DNA of 64,000 nt from Oscillospiraceae bacterium (GCA_910574995.1 CAJTCS010000008.1:116998-180997), one strand, 5' to 3'. Counted from the first letter of the stretch, positions 35,027 through 44,613 are shown. The notes: a model not told the origin generated them from the sequence alone. Numbers and translations: made by a program.

Positions 35027-37159
35027 ATGGGAAACCCTGTTTTATCTATTGGCATTATCTTCAAAAACGAGATACGTTGTATGGAGCGCTGCCTCAAATC
35101 CCTGCAGCCCCTGCGCGATGCTATCCCCTGCGAGTTGGTGATGGCTGACACGGGATCAGACGATGGCAGCCGTGAGGTTGCGGAACAATATGCGGATATT
35201 TTGTTTGACTTCCCCTGGGTCAATGATTTTGCCGCCGCCCGTAATGCTGTCCAGGACCGTTGTACGGGGAGATGGTACTTTTCTGTAGACTGTGATGAAT
35301 TTTTAGACCCGGATGTAACCCAGCTGGTGCATTTCCTGCAGGGCCAGGCCCGCCCGCAGGACACAGCGGGCGTTGTCCTTGTACGCAACTATATGACTGA
35401 GGGCATGAACGAGGACTACACAGATTTCCAAGCCGGGCGGCTCCTGCGGCTGTCCACAGGTGCACGCTGGACTGGCGCCATACATGAGCGATGGGAGCCA
35501 AAAGGGAAAAAGCCATTGCGCTGGATAAGGCTTTTCAAAACTATCCTATACCACGATGGCTATATAGGCTTTAACGGTGCACGCGGCGAAACAAAGCGGC
35601 AGAGGAATGTTGTTCTGCTGCGGGAAGAATTAGAAAAAGCCCCTGACAATCTGCAGCGGCTGAACCAATTTATCGAAAGCGGCGACCAGCAGCCTGACCT
35701 GGAGGAAAAAATCCGTCACGCTGTGGATATGGTAAAGCAAAAGGGGCCAGGCTGGGAGAAGCTGGGCGCGTCTATCCTTCGGCATGGTGTTGTTTTTGCT
35801 GGACGGAATGGGCTTGTTTCCTCGCGTCAAGAATGGACGCGGTTTGCGCAGGATTGGTTCCCTGACTCCTACTTTACCCGGATAGACATTACAGCTCTTT
35901 CTTTTCTCCATGCTATGCAAGATGGAGAAGATTACGCGGCAGCCGTTCAGTTAGGGGAAAAATACCTGCAAGCGTTTGATGATCTGCAAACAGACGCCAT
36001 AAAAAGCGACCTCACGGTTGGCTCCCTTTTTTATTCGCTGCCCAGCGCCCATCGGCAGTTGAAGACTCTGCTGGTAACTGCTTATCAAAAAGAGAAGCAG
36101 TGGGAAAAAGGGCTGCAACTAATATCAGAACTAGTAGTTTCCCCTCTGAATACGGACGAAATATCCCGCACTCTTCAGGGCCTGCTGGAGATACAGGAGA
36201 AAACCCAACTGGATACGTCTGCCACTATCATTTCATTTTGGGAACAGCTTGACAAGTCAACAGCAGAACAGGCCGGGCTGCGTAAACACGCTTTCCGCGT
36301 AACCGCTGGCAACGTGTTTGTCCCTGAATACCGTACCAAGGCGCAGGAGGAGCAAGATTTTTGCCGGGAGGCGTATACGCTCTTCCTTCCTCTGGAAGAT
36401 ATCTGTGAAACCGGTCGAGCAGCTGCGGTATTAGCCGAACATGACCCTGCGTCTTTATCGGAAAAGCTTTCCTGCGTTGAACATTGGGAGGAATTCCCCA
36501 TCCACGCACTCACTCATGCGTTGCGTATGCATGTTGCTTTCCCCCTTCCAAGGAAGGCTATGTATATGGAAGAAATGGATGGCCTTGCGGGACGTTTAGC
36601 ACGGGATAAAGACAGCATATTTGAATTGGCCTGCCAAGCAGCTGATAAGGGTTTGCATGGTGACTGGCAAGATTTGCTTTGGATTCGCAGCCTTGTTATT
36701 GCAGCTATACGGGCTTTTGCCTGGGCAGAACAAGATAAAAAAGAAGAAGGGATGACGCTTACTCGGATTTTTGTAAAAACGGAAAAAATATTTTTGCCAT
36801 TTTGTTACTCTGTGAGCGTGTTACAGGAGGAAACGCTGTGCGCGCTTCCCCCTGTACACCGCTTCGGCTGGTACTGCGCCCAAGCGTTTGATGCGTTGGA
36901 CGCTGGGGACACGACCGGATATGTCCGCCTGCTGCGCAAGGGATTGGACACCTGCAAAGCCATGAAGCCCATGGTAGAATTTTTAACCGAACACACCCCG
37001 GAATTGAATACGCCGGAGTCGGACCCCGAGTTGTTGGATCTTGCAGGAAAAGTTCACGACCTGCTGGCCCTCTACCCCCAGGATGACCCGGCAGTGATAG
37101 CTATCAAGGCCAGCGATGTGTATAAGCGGGTGGCGCATTTGATTGAAGGGATGGGGTGA
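35027..37159 (+). CDS. Family 2 glycosyltransferase with long helical C-terminus, probable flagellin glycosylation
   Basis: A 710-residue protein, ATG at 35027 behind GAGAAGGAGG. Residues 1-220 are a GT-A glycosyltransferase: LSIGIIFKNEIRCMERCLKS, VMADTGSDDGSREVAEQ, and the metal-binding DCDE at 88-91. The remaining 490 residues look like TPR-type helical pairs (YAAAVQLGEKYLQAFDDL). This is the pattern of flagellin glycosyltransferases encoded beside clostridial flagellins. It is expected to transfer sugar to the flagellin in the cytoplasm. The next gene begins 2 bp after its stop. Confidence 0.88.
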   Translation: MGNPVLSIGIIFKNEIRCMERCLKSLQPLRDAIPCELVMADTGSDDGSREVAEQYADILFDFPWVNDFAAARNAVQDRCTGRWYFSVDCDEFLDPDVTQLVHFLQGQARPQDTAGVVLVRNYMTEGMNEDYTDFQAGRLLRLSTGARWTGAIHERWEPKGKKPLRWIRLFKTILYHDGYIGFNGARGETKRQRNVVLLREELEKAPDNLQRLNQFIESGDQQPDLEEKIRHAVDMVKQKGPGWEKLGASILRHGVVFAGRNGLVSSRQEWTRFAQDWFPDSYFTRIDITALSFLHAMQDGEDYAAAVQLGEKYLQAFDDLQTDAIKSDLTVGSLFYSLPSAHRQLKTLLVTAYQKEKQWEKGLQLISELVVSPLNTDEISRTLQGLLEIQEKTQLDTSATIISFWEQLDKSTAEQAGLRKHAFRVTAGNVFVPEYRTKAQEEQDFCREAYTLFLPLEDICETGRAAAVLAEHDPASLSEKLSCVEHWEEFPIHALTHALRMHVAFPLPRKAMYMEEMDGLAGRLARDKDSIFELACQAADKGLHGDWQDLLWIRSLVIAAIRAFAWAEQDKKEEGMTLTRIFVKTEKIFLPFCYSVSVLQEETLCALPPVHRFGWYCAQAFDALDAGDTTGYVRLLRKGLDTCKAMKPMVEFLTEHTPELNTPESDPELLDLAGKVHDLLALYPQDDPAVIAIKASDVYKRVAHLIEGMG

Positions 37160-37160
37160 A

Positions 37161-38450
37161 ATGGGACGTTTTGATTTGTGTTTTCGGCTTTGGGATACCT
37201 GCAAAACCATTTGTGAAGGTATAGAGTATTGTGAGAAGCATACCAATACCACGCGGGTTTCAAGGGACGTTGTGGAGGGACTTCGGGCGGTAGAGCCATA
37301 TTTCAAAAGCCGATTGGGTAATCTTTCAAAAAAGTTTTCTGCCAATAAGCTTTATGCAAAGTCTTTTCTGGCAGCGGCAGCAGCGGAAATCATTGCTAAG
37401 TTGAACGAACAGATGCGGGAATGCGCTTACATAGAAGCGGAAGACGCGGAGCAAATGTTCCTCATGTGGGAAGAATTCCCACATGAGGATAGGATATCCT
37501 ATCAATGGATTTTCGATGTATGTATAAAATCCGCAGCATCGTTGCCTGCGTGTTCCTTTCAGTACATGATGATGCTGATGGAGGAACAGCCAGCGATTTT
37601 GTCAGGAAAGGAAGCGCCCCATCCTGGCTATGTATATCGACCGTCTGAGCAGCATGAATTTAAAAATTGTCCGATTTGCAACGGGTGCGGCACCCCCTAC
37701 TTTTGCGCTTTCTCCTACCAAATGAGCAATTTTGAATACCCTCATCTTCCTGTTAAACTTTGGATGAAGTGTGAAGTTTGCGGGAACCTTTACACATGGC
37801 AGTACCCGAAAGCTCTTTTAGAACTTTCCAACCATGCGGAAATCGTATATCCCCGGGCTGATCAACGATTAACGAGTATTGAGAATACCAGCAGTTTGAT
37901 TTTGGCTATCTGGTCTGATATTCTTCATGAATTGCAGGCATATTCCGGTGGAAACACATTGCTGGAAGTCGGTGTTGGAAAAGGAGAACTACTGGCTGTG
38001 GCGCAGGAGATGGGGTTTGAAGCGGATGGAGTGGAGATTATGGCAGAATCTGCGCAGAAAGTGGCTGATATGTTAGGTATGCCAATATGGTGTGGAGATT
38101 TTCTCCACTATAAGCCAAACAAACAGTATTCCATTCTTATAATGGGAGATGTGCTCGAACATATCACAGACCCGGAGCGTGCTCTGAGAAATGCTCATCA
38201 CCTTTTAGAAGACAACGGTGTTTTGTGGCTGTCTACGCCAAACTTTGAAAGTTCCTTTTCAAAATTGCGGAAGTTTTATGACGCTATGTGGATGGAGCCT
38301 TACCATATAGCCTATTTCTCCCGTAAAGGCTTGGAGGCTTTGGCTTCCAAAAGTGGCTTTTCGGTCAAAACGTATGGTGTAAGCCGTCGCTATAATGGGT
38401 CGATGGAACTGATTTTAACGAAAAAGCGCAGGGACGACTACGCAACCTGA
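37161..38450 (+). CDS. SAM-dependent methyltransferase, probable flagellin-glycan modification
   Basis: A 429-residue protein starting right after the glycosyltransferase stop (GGGGTGAA before the ATG). The N-terminal 150 residues are helical. Near residue 170 there is CPICNGCG and near 204 CEVCG, a probable zinc site. A class I methyltransferase follows, with motif I LLEVGVGKGE at about 268 and MGDVLEHITDPERAL. This arrangement resembles sugar methyltransferases. Its operon position points to methylation of the flagellin glycan; the acceptor is not proved. Confidence 0.85.
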   Translation: MGRFDLCFRLWDTCKTICEGIEYCEKHTNTTRVSRDVVEGLRAVEPYFKSRLGNLSKKFSANKLYAKSFLAAAAAEIIAKLNEQMRECAYIEAEDAEQMFLMWEEFPHEDRISYQWIFDVCIKSAASLPACSFQYMMMLMEEQPAILSGKEAPHPGYVYRPSEQHEFKNCPICNGCGTPYFCAFSYQMSNFEYPHLPVKLWMKCEVCGNLYTWQYPKALLELSNHAEIVYPRADQRLTSIENTSSLILAIWSDILHELQAYSGGNTLLEVGVGKGELLAVAQEMGFEADGVEIMAESAQKVADMLGMPIWCGDFLHYKPNKQYSILIMGDVLEHITDPERALRNAHHLLEDNGVLWLSTPNFESSFSKLRKFYDAMWMEPYHIAYFSRKGLEALASKSGFSVKTYGVSRRYNGSMELILTKKRRDDYAT

Positions 38451-38738
38451 TCCCCACGGAATTTGTGTTGCTGTGCAGAGAGTAACGAGAAAATGAGATT
38501 GCGGAAACATGGATACAGGCTGGTTTGAAAGAGATATCTTGTTGAAGCAAACAGGACAATCCTAGCTATTCCAGGATGTTGGCTATCTGAAAAATGCGAT
38601 AGCTTTCATACCTGACCCCAGCACAGATAATAGAATAGAGAAACGATACAACCTATAAGCGAACAAAAAGATCGAACCCCGAAAAATCCAATAAAAACTA
38701 TCAAACGTCGTACAACTCAGAGTAGTTGTGGTATTACC

Positions 38739-38876
38739 ATGGCTGCTTCGACTTGTACGGCGTTTTTGCTTGCCCTAAAATATGGATGCCAGTTCTGTCG
38801 CTACCCCAAAGAGGGGTACAAAAACAGCCCAAAGTACCCCTACAAGGACGTTTTCAAGGGGCATGATGTCTATTAA
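38739..38876 (+). CDS. Possible 45-residue peptide
   Basis: ATG at 38739. The frame reads KYGCQFCRYPKEGYKNS and ends KGHDVY. The CxxC and aromatic pattern looks protein-like and may be the tail of a lost gene. No ribosome site is seen. Confidence 0.25.
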   Translation: MAASTCTAFLLALKYGCQFCRYPKEGYKNSPKYPYKDVFKGHDVY

Positions 38877-38918
38877 AATTATCTTGTCCTGTCCGGATGA
38901 CATCACACCCTGAACTAC

Positions 38919-38950
38919 TAGCTCCGCTTTTCGTGGAAAAAGCGGAGCTA
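38919..38950. terminator. Perfect hairpin in the gap
   Basis: TAGCTCCGCTTTT faces AAAAAGCGGAGCTA with a 5-base loop. It is symmetric, so it could end transcription from either side. Confidence 0.65.
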
Positions 38951-39329
38951 CAAGAACCTAAAAAAACGCATGCTATTATGTTAGAATTATATTGTTGAAC
39001 AAAGATTTTAAAGCGAACCTTGAAAACAGAACAGGCACTCATCAGGCACGTTCCTGTGTGTACGCCAAAAGCAAAGCCAAACAGTTTGGAGCGCCATGAC
39101 CCCGAATGGGCGAGCGACAAATCCAACTGTAAAAGGCGGGCTGCTCCCGTCCAGGCGATGACAGCGCATGGGGATAATGATACTTCCGTAACTCGCGGCC
39201 CGGCCACAAAGAAGGCGGGGAGGTGCAACACCTATGGAGCGGTTTCGCAGACCGCCGCCTGATGATTTCTGCAGATTCCCGGGTGCCGCTAGGAATCAAA
39301 AAAGACAAAAAACGGAGGGAGGATAGCTT

Positions 39330-40256
39330 ATGCGTATCCCCATTAACAATATCAAGCTGAATCCCGGCAGGCGCACAACCGAACCAGAGGACGTAGAAAA
39401 CCTGGCTAAAAGTATAGCTGAATTGGGCCTGCTAAACCCTATCACCATCAACCAGGACAACACCCTTATAGCTGGCCGTCACCGTCTGGAAGCAGCCAAG
39501 CTGCTGGGCTGGACAGAAATCGAATGTATTGTTAGGGATTTACAGGGCTTGCAGGCCGAGCTTGCCGAGATAGACGAGAACTTTGTGCGCAAAAATCTGT
39601 CTATTATTGACTTTGGCAACCTGCTTCTACGCCGCAAAGAGATTTACGAAATTCTTCACCCGGAAACCAAACAGGGTATGCGCAATGGGCAAACCGCTAA
39701 AAACGAAAATTCTTCGGTTTTAAAGGCGAAATCTTTTGCGCAGGACGCCGCTGATAAATTGGGGGTGTCCTCCCGAACCGTGGAAATACAGATACAGACA
39801 GCCAAAAACCTGACCCCGACTACAAAAGAAATCATTCGCGATTCGCATACGAAAGTCACCAAAACGAACGCCCTCAAACTCTCCCGCCTGGAACCAGAAC
39901 AGCAGGAGGACGCTGCCACGCAGCTAGTGACCGGAGAGATAAACTCTGTAGACGAGTACAAGCCCTACTCCGTAGGAAACAAAATCTATCACACTTTTGA
40001 GGAATCTGTGGCCGACCTCAAAAATCCAGACAAGGACTGCTCCTGCACCCCAGATATGTTTTTAATTGCCCTGGACGGCCTGATTGACAATTTTCATAGG
40101 GATTTCGCCTGGTACGACGAACCGGAGTGCGTAGCGATCTTCCCACAAATTTCGGAAAAACAATTTGAATTCGTGAAAAAAAGAGTAGCCACCGTGACTT
40201 CTGCTTTGGAGGGCTTGGTGGAGAAAATAGAACAGAGTTTGCAGAGTGAATCGTGA
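39330..40256 (+). CDS. ParB-like nuclease/partition protein
   Basis: A 308-residue ParB/RepB/Spo0J-type protein behind GGAGGGAGG. MRIPINNIKLNPGRRTTEPE and the LIAGRHRLEAAKLLGW motif mark the ParB N-terminal CTPase/nuclease fold. A helix-turn-helix follows (AADKLGVSSRTVEIQIQTAK). No ParA is present, so it may serve as an element regulator or stabiliser. It precedes xis and int with short gaps. Confidence 0.88.
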   Translation: MRIPINNIKLNPGRRTTEPEDVENLAKSIAELGLLNPITINQDNTLIAGRHRLEAAKLLGWTEIECIVRDLQGLQAELAEIDENFVRKNLSIIDFGNLLLRRKEIYEILHPETKQGMRNGQTAKNENSSVLKAKSFAQDAADKLGVSSRTVEIQIQTAKNLTPTTKEIIRDSHTKVTKTNALKLSRLEPEQQEDAATQLVTGEINSVDEYKPYSVGNKIYHTFEESVADLKNPDKDCSCTPDMFLIALDGLIDNFHRDFAWYDEPECVAIFPQISEKQFEFVKKRVATVTSALEGLVEKIEQSLQSES

Positions 40257-40277
40257 TATAAAAAGGAGGGAGATGCC

Positions 40278-40529
40278 ATGAATAACACGATGTTTTCCGG
40301 TTATTCAGATGTGATAACCGTTGATGACCTGCAATCCATGCTCCACATCGGCAGGAATGCCGCTTATGGCCTGCTACAAAGCGGGGCCATTGCCACGATA
40401 CGGGTAGGCAAAAAGTATATCATCCCCAAAGCCAGCGTGATCGATTTCTTGGGCTTGAATACAGGCGCAAAACCTGCTACAATGAGTCTATCAGGTAAAG
40501 CGCGTGTGAGCCTCGAAAGGAGCAAATAA
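40278..40529 (+). CDS. xis: Excisionase
   Basis: An 83-residue DNA-binding protein of the Tn916 Xis/MerR-like helix-turn-helix type: ITVDDLQSMLHIGRNAAYGL, then IRVGKKYIIPKASVIDFL. ATG behind AAAGGAGG. Its stop is immediately before the integrase ATG. It should direct the integrase toward excision. Confidence 0.88.
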   Translation: MNNTMFSGYSDVITVDDLQSMLHIGRNAAYGLLQSGAIATIRVGKKYIIPKASVIDFLGLNTGAKPATMSLSGKARVSLERSK

Positions 40530-41699
40530 ATGGCAATCACGGGCTTTGTAACAACAAAAGGCGGCAAATATTATGCCGTGTTGAACCTCTATGACGAAAG
40601 CGGAAAGCGCAGGCCGAAGTGGTTCTCTACTGATCTGCCCCAGCGTGGGAACAAGCGCAACGCAGAGAAGATTTTGCACGATTTGATAGATGAGTGGGAA
40701 GGAAAGAATGTGCCCTACTGCCAACTGACCTTTGCGGGCTATTTGGAGCGCTGGGTCAAGCGGGCAGGGGTGAACATTAAGCCCAATACCTACCGAACCT
40801 ATCGGGCCATGGTAGTAAACCACATCGTGCCGTATTTCAAACAGCACCCGGTATTGCTGCAAAAGCTAAAACCCACTGATTTGGACGCTTACTATCAGTC
40901 CAAACAGCAGCCAGGGAGCAAGCAGAACGGCAAGGGTACGCTGTCGGCCATGTCCATCCGGCACCACCATCAGGTGATTTCCAAGGCCCTGAGCGATGCC
41001 GTACACGATGGCCTGATCCAGTTTAACCCGGCCAGCGCGGCGAGGAAACCCAAGACGGAGCGTTATAACGCCAGTTTCTTAAACCCGTCTGAGATAGACA
41101 TGATGCTGGCGCTGTTCATCGGGAATGTAGTGGAGCTGCCGGTCAATCTGTGCGCTGTCTATGGCTTCCGACGCAGCGAGGTGCTGGGCCTGAAGTGGGA
41201 GCATATCGACTTTGAGAACCGCACCATAACAGTCACGGAGACGCTCCAGCAGGGCGCAAACGGCGATTATGTGGACACACCTAAGACTAACAGCAGCTAC
41301 CGCACCCTGCCCATGACGGACAGCGTGTACGCTCTCCTAAAGGCTCAAAAACACCATCAGGAGCGCCTGCAAGGGGCCTTGGGTGCCGGGTACATACAGA
41401 ATGACTATGTATGCACCTGGCCCGACGGAAACGTGATATCGCCCAACTATCTGACCCGCACCTTCCACAACATCATCGCCAAAAGTAGCCTGCCGAACAT
41501 ACGCCTGCATGACCTCCGTCACAGCGCGGCCAGCAATCTTCTGAACATGGGCTTCTCCATTGTCCAAGTGCAACAATGGCTGGGCCACGGCAGTGCCTCC
41601 ACCACGCTAAACTTTTATGCCCATGTCGATAAAAATTCTAAGCTGGACATGGCGGCAGCTATGGAAAAAGCGCTGAATCAACCGCATGCGACGCTGTAG
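40530..41699 (+). CDS. int: Tyrosine integrase of the tRNA-Trp element
   Basis: A 389-residue phage-type integrase. An AP2-like arm-binding region is at residues 1-50 and a SAM-like core-binding region at about 60-170. The catalytic domain has R214 (YGFRRSEVLGLKW), H327/R330 (HDLRH), and nucleophile Y363 (TLNFYAHV). It ends 90 bp from tRNA-Trp, the target it uses. The ribosome site (GAAAGGAG) lies in the xis end. Confidence 0.95.
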   Translation: MAITGFVTTKGGKYYAVLNLYDESGKRRPKWFSTDLPQRGNKRNAEKILHDLIDEWEGKNVPYCQLTFAGYLERWVKRAGVNIKPNTYRTYRAMVVNHIVPYFKQHPVLLQKLKPTDLDAYYQSKQQPGSKQNGKGTLSAMSIRHHHQVISKALSDAVHDGLIQFNPASAARKPKTERYNASFLNPSEIDMMLALFIGNVVELPVNLCAVYGFRRSEVLGLKWEHIDFENRTITVTETLQQGANGDYVDTPKTNSSYRTLPMTDSVYALLKAQKHHQERLQGALGAGYIQNDYVCTWPDGNVISPNYLTRTFHNIIAKSSLPNIRLHDLRHSAASNLLNMGFSIVQVQQWLGHGSASTTLNFYAHVDKNSKLDMAAAMEKALNQPHATL

Positions 41700-41702
41700 G
41701 TG

Positions 41703-41743
41703 TGATAGAAAAATGATAGAAAGCCCCGAAACTGCTGATAGAA
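41703..41743. repeat. Integrase arm-type sites, proximal end
   Basis: TGATAGAA at 41703-41710, 41714-41721 and 41736-41743. The same octamer is at the distal end (29184, 29218). Probable arm sites for the element integrase. Confidence 0.65.
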
Positions 41744-41787
41744 AGAAAAAAGAAAAAGCCCGGAACCCGCATGATTCCTGGCTTTTT

Positions 41788-41863
41788 TGGCAGGGGCAGA
41801 AGGACTTGAACCCTCGGCACGCGGTTTTGGAGACCGCTGCTCTACCAGCTGAGCTATACCCCT
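41788..41863 (-). tRNA. tRNA-Trp (CCA)
   Basis: 76 nt with CCA encoded. Acceptor AGGGGTA pairs with TGCCCCT; D arm GCTCAGCTGGTAGAGC; anticodon loop CTCCAAA gives CCA; T-loop GTTCAAGTC. Its 3' half is the integration target of the 29.0-41.8 kb element, and the 3' sequence was restored by integration. Confidence 0.96.
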
Positions 41864-41992
41864 ATAAAACGCACTTCATTAAGCACGTTTATAAGTTTAG
41901 CACTTTTTCCAGCTGATGTCAAGGCTTTTTTTGGAGAAGGATCGGTTTCGGAAATGTCAAGAGTAAATGCGAAAAAATTTGAAATATTTTTT

Positions 41993-42424
41993 TCATAAGG
42001 CGGCGACGGCTTCACGGAAGAGCATTTCAGACGTTTTCCAACCTAAAATTTTACGTGGATAGTTGGCAATCCAGCTTTCCGCGCGTTTGACTTCTGCGGC
42101 GGTCACTTTCCCGAAATCCGTTCCTTTCGGGAAGTGCCGCCGTACTATTTTGTTTTCGTTCTCATTGCTCCCCCGCTCGTAACTGCTGTATGGATGACAA
42201 TAGTAAATCTTCGTGCGCTTGCCCTTTGTCAGCACAGAACGTTCCAGCCGTTCCACGTCCGCAAATTCCCCGCCGTTGTCAACGGTGATCGTGCGGAAGA
42301 TCAACCGGAAGAGGCGCGAACCGAAACGCCTTTCTATGCGGTCAAGAGCGGCAACCACGCTGTCAGCCGTCCGATCCGGCATTAGCTCCATAATGGGAAG
42401 GCGGCTTTTCCGTTCGGTCAGCAC
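41993..42424 (-). pseudogene. IS30-type transposase, C-terminal remnant
   Basis: About 143 residues of an IS30-family DDE transposase: ERKSRLPIMELMPDRTADSV, catalytic Asp in ITVDNGGEF, and YERGSNENENKIVRRHFPKG with the catalytic Glu region. The N-terminal half and left end are gone; the sequence changes at about 42430. Not active. Confidence 0.85.
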
Positions 42425-42439
42425 AAGAAGGGTTTACCA

Positions 42440-42545
42440 ATGTGGCTGCTTTTGGGCATAAACGGGATTTGTTTCCTGTTAGCGCTGATTCTCATAAAAT
42501 TAGAAAAGCAGAATAAAAATCAAGGAGGAGTATGTGTGCCGCAAG
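42440..42545 (+). other. Gene-start fragment with a membrane segment
   Basis: The frame MWLLLGINGICFLLALILIK, then LEKQNKNQGG, looks like a genuine 5' end. It is joined at about 42540 to the antisense of the integrase remnant. A short stretch left by recombination. Confidence 0.3.
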
Positions 42546-43225
42546 GTTTTTGGAGTAATAATATCCGAATACTTGTTGAAAATCTGGTTGATGCGGCTGG
42601 GGGCCAGCTTCCCGCTCTGGCGGCTGACGAAAAAGTAGGCGCTGCCCGGCTTGCGCTCCTTCAGGTACTCCAGCAGGGCGTGGGCAACCTTGTCGTTGAT
42701 ATACACCGGCCGCTGTTTTCCGCCCTTGCCGATGACCCGGATCTCCTTGGCCATTAAGTCTACCTGATCCAGCTTGAGGTTCACGCACTCGCTGCGGCGG
42801 ATACCTGAATAGGCGTAAAGGGTGACAATGGCGTAATCCCGCTTGCTGCCGCTCTCCAGCAGGCGCTGGCGGAACATCTCCACGTCCTTTTTCGTGACCG
42901 TACAGGGGCTGGCGTATTGTAGTTGGATTTTCATGAAATCGTTGGGTAGAACAGCCGCCTCAGCCTGCTGGCCGGTTTTAACAAGCCAGTCATTCAGGCA
43001 GCGCAGGGAAGAAAGGTGGCGGTTCACCGTCCGGGGGTCGTAGCCCTTTACGTTACGCATAAAGGAGATGTATTCCAGCACGTTAGCCCGGTAGAGCCTG
43101 GCGGGCCGCTCTCCAAAAGCAGCCTGGCACCATTTGAGATAAAGGGATACGTCCCGGCAATAGGCGGCGGCTGTGTTTGCAGCTTTGCCTTGTGTGCGCA
43201 GGTATTTTGAAAATGGCTTTAACAT
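42500..43225 (-). pseudogene. Tyrosine recombinase lacking its C-terminus
   Basis: Start ATG at 43225 behind GGAGGCG. The core-binding domain (YLRTQGKAANTAAAYCRDVS) and the catalytic Arg (YSGIRRSECVNLKLDQVD) are present. The protein breaks at KTLRHTYSS, before the final His and the Tyr nucleophile, at the junction near 42535. Inactive. XerC/D-like in look. Confidence 0.85.
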
Positions 43226-43226
43226 A

Positions 43227-43271
43227 AAAAATCGCCTCCATGCCATATCACACGGCTGGGGGGCGATTTTT
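43227..43271 (-). terminator. Rpn terminator that also covers the integrase ribosome site
   Basis: AAAAATCGCC faces GGCGATTTTT. On the minus strand it ends the Rpn transcript, and its 3' arm contains the GGAGGCG ribosome site of the recombinase remnant. Confidence 0.7.
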
Positions 43272-43283
43272 GCAACATCCTTT

Positions 43284-44288
43284 TTAAGCTTGTTCTTTAA
43301 GAAGCTCTGCATATTTGGGGCGCTCCGCCTGTGGGACATCCATGGCATCCATGGCCTGCTCAACAGACAGTTTTAAAGTTTTCATTAAATTTCTTGCCGT
43401 CGCCAGAATGGTTTCCTGACGGCCTTTCTCTATACCTTTCTCTATACCTTTCTCTATACCTTTCTCTATACCTTTCTCTATGCCTTTCTCTATGCCTTTC
43501 TCCCAAACTCCTTCGCTTAGATTGCACATAGCAGACACCTCCTGCTCTAAACTCTGACTGGCCGGTATCGAAAATTCTTCTTCTATGATCTGCTTTTTTT
43601 CAGCGGGCTTTATCTCAGAGGACAGCAGTACGTCCAGGAGCCGCAGAAGCCCTTCTGTGCGGCCGGAATCACCCAGGTGGATCAGCAGGACGGTCAGCAG
43701 GTCATAATTTTCTTCCTTTTCTGTGAAGCTGCCGATCAGCGGTTCTTCCTTCATACGGTAGCGGCTGATGGTATTCTCCCTGCTGGCAGGCGGGTTCATA
43801 CATATCCAAATGGAATAGACCTTTTTTATGCCTTCAAAATGCTGAGGGGCAAACTCCACGCCGTATTGGGAGGAAATCATGCGGCTGCAATAGTATAAGC
43901 CGCGCTTGAGCAAGGGGTATCCCGGGTTATACTTATTTTGGGCTTCCAAATTGATAAGTAATTCGATGTACCCGTCCAGCTTGGGCGCTGCCGCCCGGAA
44001 GCGGATGTCATAAATAACGGTGCCCTCCTGGATAGAGGCATCCTCTGTGGAGCTGCCCTGGATGCGGGGAGCGTCCGGCAGGACAGGCGCCTCGCCTATC
44101 TGGGGCGTGCCTTCGATATATTTATGTTCGATTTCTTCCACAGGAACGTCATGGTATTCAGCCACGCACTCTTTCAGGATCCGTGCCAGGATGGACTTCT
44201 CGGACAGGAGCCGTTTACAGGCTGCGTCGTACTGTGCGCCCAACCCGGCAGCATCCAGGCCAGGGCCCAGGGTCGTATTTGTATCCAT
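43284..44288 (-). CDS. Rpn-type PD-(D/E)XK nuclease with GIEK repeats
   Basis: A 334-residue Rpn/PDDEXK-like protein: YDAACKRLLSEKSILARIL, nuclease core TVIYDIRFRA and LLINLEAQNK (the Glu/Gln of the active site). It ends DVPQAERPKYAELL, like the 26-kb copy. About residues 262-287 are GIEK repeated, from a 12-bp DNA repeat. No strong ribosome site (GGGCTGGC before the ATG). A role in recombination is known only for the family. Confidence 0.82.
   Translation of the reverse strand: MDTNTTLGPGLDAAGLGAQYDAACKRLLSEKSILARILKECVAEYHDVPVEEIEHKYIEGTPQIGEAPVLPDAPRIQGSSTEDASIQEGTVIYDIRFRAAAPKLDGYIELLINLEAQNKYNPGYPLLKRGLYYCSRMISSQYGVEFAPQHFEGIKKVYSIWICMNPPASRENTISRYRMKEEPLIGSFTEKEENYDLLTVLLIHLGDSGRTEGLLRLLDVLLSSEIKPAEKKQIIEEEFSIPASQSLEQEVSAMCNLSEGVWEKGIEKGIEKGIEKGIEKGIEKGIEKGRQETILATARNLMKTLKLSVEQAMDAMDVPQAERPKYAELLKEQA
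43423..43504. repeat. 12-bp tandem repeat inside the Rpn gene
   Basis: Six full units of CCTTTCTCTATA/G plus a partial one. Each unit encodes Gly-Ile-Glu-Lys on the minus strand. Changes in copy number stay in frame, so the protein length can vary by slippage. Confidence 0.95.
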
Positions 44289-44535
44289 GTCTGCCAGCCC
44301 CTTTCCGATTTTATTTTACCACATTGCCCGCTCCTTTACAAGATGGACAATGGCGGAAAATATTATGTCTAACTCATTTGAGGCTGCTTGTGTTATTCTT
44401 TCGTTTAACTGGATAGGGGATTTGGGGTGGTTTGGTGGGTTCAGGTGGTTACAATTTGTATTATGTTTAGCTCATTTGTAAGGCGGAGTTTATCCATAGT
44501 GTTATCCATAAGCTGGCCTTTCCATAAAGTTCCAT

Positions 44536-44564
44536 TTGACTTTTGGGAACACTTGTTCTATAAT
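44536..44564 (+). promoter_or_regulatory. SOS promoter with embedded LexA box
   Basis: TTGACT (44536-44541) and TATAAT (44559-44564) with a 17-bp spacer. GAACACTTGTTC (44547-44558), a perfect LexA box, fills the spacer, so LexA would block polymerase. Confidence 0.92.
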
Positions 44565-44576
44565 GAAAGCAAATGA

Positions 44577-44588
44577 GAACTTGCGTTC
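44577..44588 (+). promoter_or_regulatory. Second LexA box
   Basis: GAACTTGCGTTC fits GAAC-N4-GTTC, 18 bp downstream of the first box, near the transcription start. Two boxes imply tight repression. Confidence 0.82.
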
Positions 44589-44613
44589 GATTTTAATAGG
44601 AAGGGGGATACGG

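Larger units (their letters stand above)
38451..39329. other. 880-bp gap between cargo and ParB
   Basis: No long gene is supported. It contains a possible 45-residue frame (38739-38876), a strong hairpin (38919-38950), and a G/C-rich leader before parB (39040-39320). It is the likely seam where cargo was inserted into the element backbone. Confidence 0.55.

Noticed and set aside
43423..43504. The 12-bp repeat as a possible CRISPR or iteron array
   Set aside because: The units are adjacent without spacers and encode an in-frame GIEK repeat of the Rpn protein.
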